From: Sutcliffiella cohnii
Lineage (GTDB): Bacteria; Bacillota; Bacilli; Bacillales; Bacillaceae_I
DNA: 64,000 nucleotides
Direction of reading: 5' to 3'
Assembly: GCF_002250055.1 (NCBI RefSeq)
Contig: NZ_CP018866.1
Coordinates: 2,162,501-2,226,500, forward strand
Below, piece after piece: positions 63,273-64,000 of this stretch. The translations under genes were made by a program, and so were the position numbers. Numbering within the stretch: position 1 is the stretch's first letter; every line of letters begins with the position of its first letter. The notes beneath the pieces are model-generated. The model saw only the letters and a program-made list of their open reading frames with translations. It was not told where the DNA came from and did no database searches.

Positions 63273-64000
63273 TTGTCTGGAATAGAGGCATTGAGTAATG
63301 ATATGATGAAACATTTATTATCTTGTATAGATGAGGCAATTCATGCAGTTGATGAAAATGGTATCACGATTTTTTATAACGAAGTTGCAGCAAAGCATGA
63401 TGGATTGAAAACGGAGGAAGTTATAGGTAAACATATTTTAAAAGTATTTCCTTCCTTAACGGAAGAAACTAGTACGTTATTAAAAGTACTAAAGACGAAA
63501 AAAGCTATTTTTCATCAAGATCAAAAGTATGAAAATAAAAATGGCGAATTAATTGAAACAGTTAACACCACTATTCCTATTCTTATAGGAGAAGAAGTTA
63601 AGGGTGCTGTAGAGATTGCTAAAAATTATGGAAAGATAAAGATGTTGTCTAATAAACTTATCGACTTACAATCAAGATTGTATAAGAAAACAACGAGTAC
63701 TTCTTCTCTCGATTCGTCTTATACGTTTCAACATTTTCTAACGTCAGACCCAATTTGTTTACGTACACTTGAAGAAGCAAAAAAAGTTGCGACTTCAACA
63801 ATTCCAATCGTTATTTACGGCGAAACAGGCACTGGTAAAGAAATCGTAGCCCAAGGGATTCATAATGCATCCTATCGAAAAGACATGCCCTTTATTGCCC
63901 AAAATTGTGCAGCTATTCCCGAAACATTATTAGAAAGTGCGTTGTTTGGTACGGAAAAAGGGAGTTATACTGGTGCAGAAGATCGGCCTGGTCTTTTTGA
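63273..64000 (+). CDS. sigma-54-dependent transcriptional activator, 5' part (KamR-like)
   Basis: The gene is cut by the window edge; about 242 codons are visible. It begins with TTG 63273 after AGGTGATG. A PAS domain (about 15-120, IDEAIHAVDENGITIFYNEVAAKH) is followed by a linker and a AAA+ sigma-54 interaction domain: Walker A GETGTGKE (about 183-190), then QNCAAIPETLLESALFG. The GAFTGA loop that contacts sigma-54 reads GSYTGA (about 230-235). Its place beside ablB suggests it controls the lysine-catabolism genes, as KamR does in the B. cereus group. Confidence 0.88.
   Translation, partial: MSGIEALSNDMMKHLLSCIDEAIHAVDENGITIFYNEVAAKHDGLKTEEVIGKHILKVFPSLTEETSTLLKVLKTKKAIFHQDQKYENKNGELIETVNTTIPILIGEEVKGAVEIAKNYGKIKMLSNKLIDLQSRLYKKTTSTSSLDSSYTFQHFLTSDPICLRTLEEAKKVATSTIPIVIYGETGTGKEIVAQGIHNASYRKDMPFIAQNCAAIPETLLESALFGTEKGSYTGAEDRPGLF

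Noticed and set aside
1..64000. CRISPR arrays, tRNA or rRNA genes
   Set aside because: No evenly spaced direct repeats, no cloverleaf with a TTCGANNC arm, and no rRNA-like blocks were noticed on either strand by eye.

Overview
This window is a piece of chromosome from a low-GC, endospore-forming Bacillaceae species. The evidence is AT-rich DNA, strong AAGGAGG-type ribosome sites, frequent TTG and GTG starts, two GerA-type germination receptor operons, several small spore-type proteins, and long gene order shared with the Bacillus subtilis yp* region (ypgR, brxA/yphP, ypiP, ypjP, thyA-dfrA, ypmP-Q-R-S), tnrA and yod/kam blocks. All calls were made by reading the sequence; no database search was run.

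Region 1 (1-14.4 kb) holds a resident germinant receptor operon in the order A-C-B. Its B gene is split by a 9,685-bp Tn3-family, Tn1546-like transposon (4485-14169). The transposon has 38-bp inverted repeats and a TATTT target duplication, and the broken gene resumes in frame on the far side. It carries a tnpA/res/tnpR module, an unrecognised 150-residue protein, a frameshifted cell-wall amidase and a second, intact germinant receptor operon in the order B-A-C. One germination receptor has therefore been disrupted by an element that delivers another.

Region 2 (14.4-27.3 kb) is an accessory zone. It has a decayed short-chain dehydrogenase, a CBS-pair protein, a cupin, a two-repeat small protein and a zinc alcohol dehydrogenase. 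An orphan Tn3-type resolvase with its own res-like palindrome follows. Next comes an apparent copper or redox island: a small exported protein, a Met/Gly-rich membrane peptide, a beta-propeller lipoprotein with a Met/His/Asp-rich insert, a DUF302 protein, a multicopper oxidase, a methyltransferase whose end is fused onto a DUF302 remnant, and a CPVC glutaredoxin-like protein. A headless topoisomerase III ends the zone.

Region 3 (27.4-58 kb) is mostly core Bacillaceae chromosome: lipid and redox genes, one-carbon metabolism (fhs, thyA, dfrA), two DegV proteins, an ABC-F ATPase, bacilliredoxin BrxA, a secreted PPEP/lethal-factor-like metalloprotease, PlsC, isoaspartyl dipeptidase, the ypmQ-R-S group, TnrA, a CobW-type GTPase and fused MsrAB. 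Several unannotated small ORFs occur here, including three YjcZ-like peptides. Two related GC-rich interspersed repeats also lie here in opposite orientation.

Region 4 (58.2-64 kb) is a yodTSRQ-ablB lysine/beta-lysine catabolic cluster, followed by the start of a sigma-54-dependent activator (KamR-like) that is cut by the window edge.
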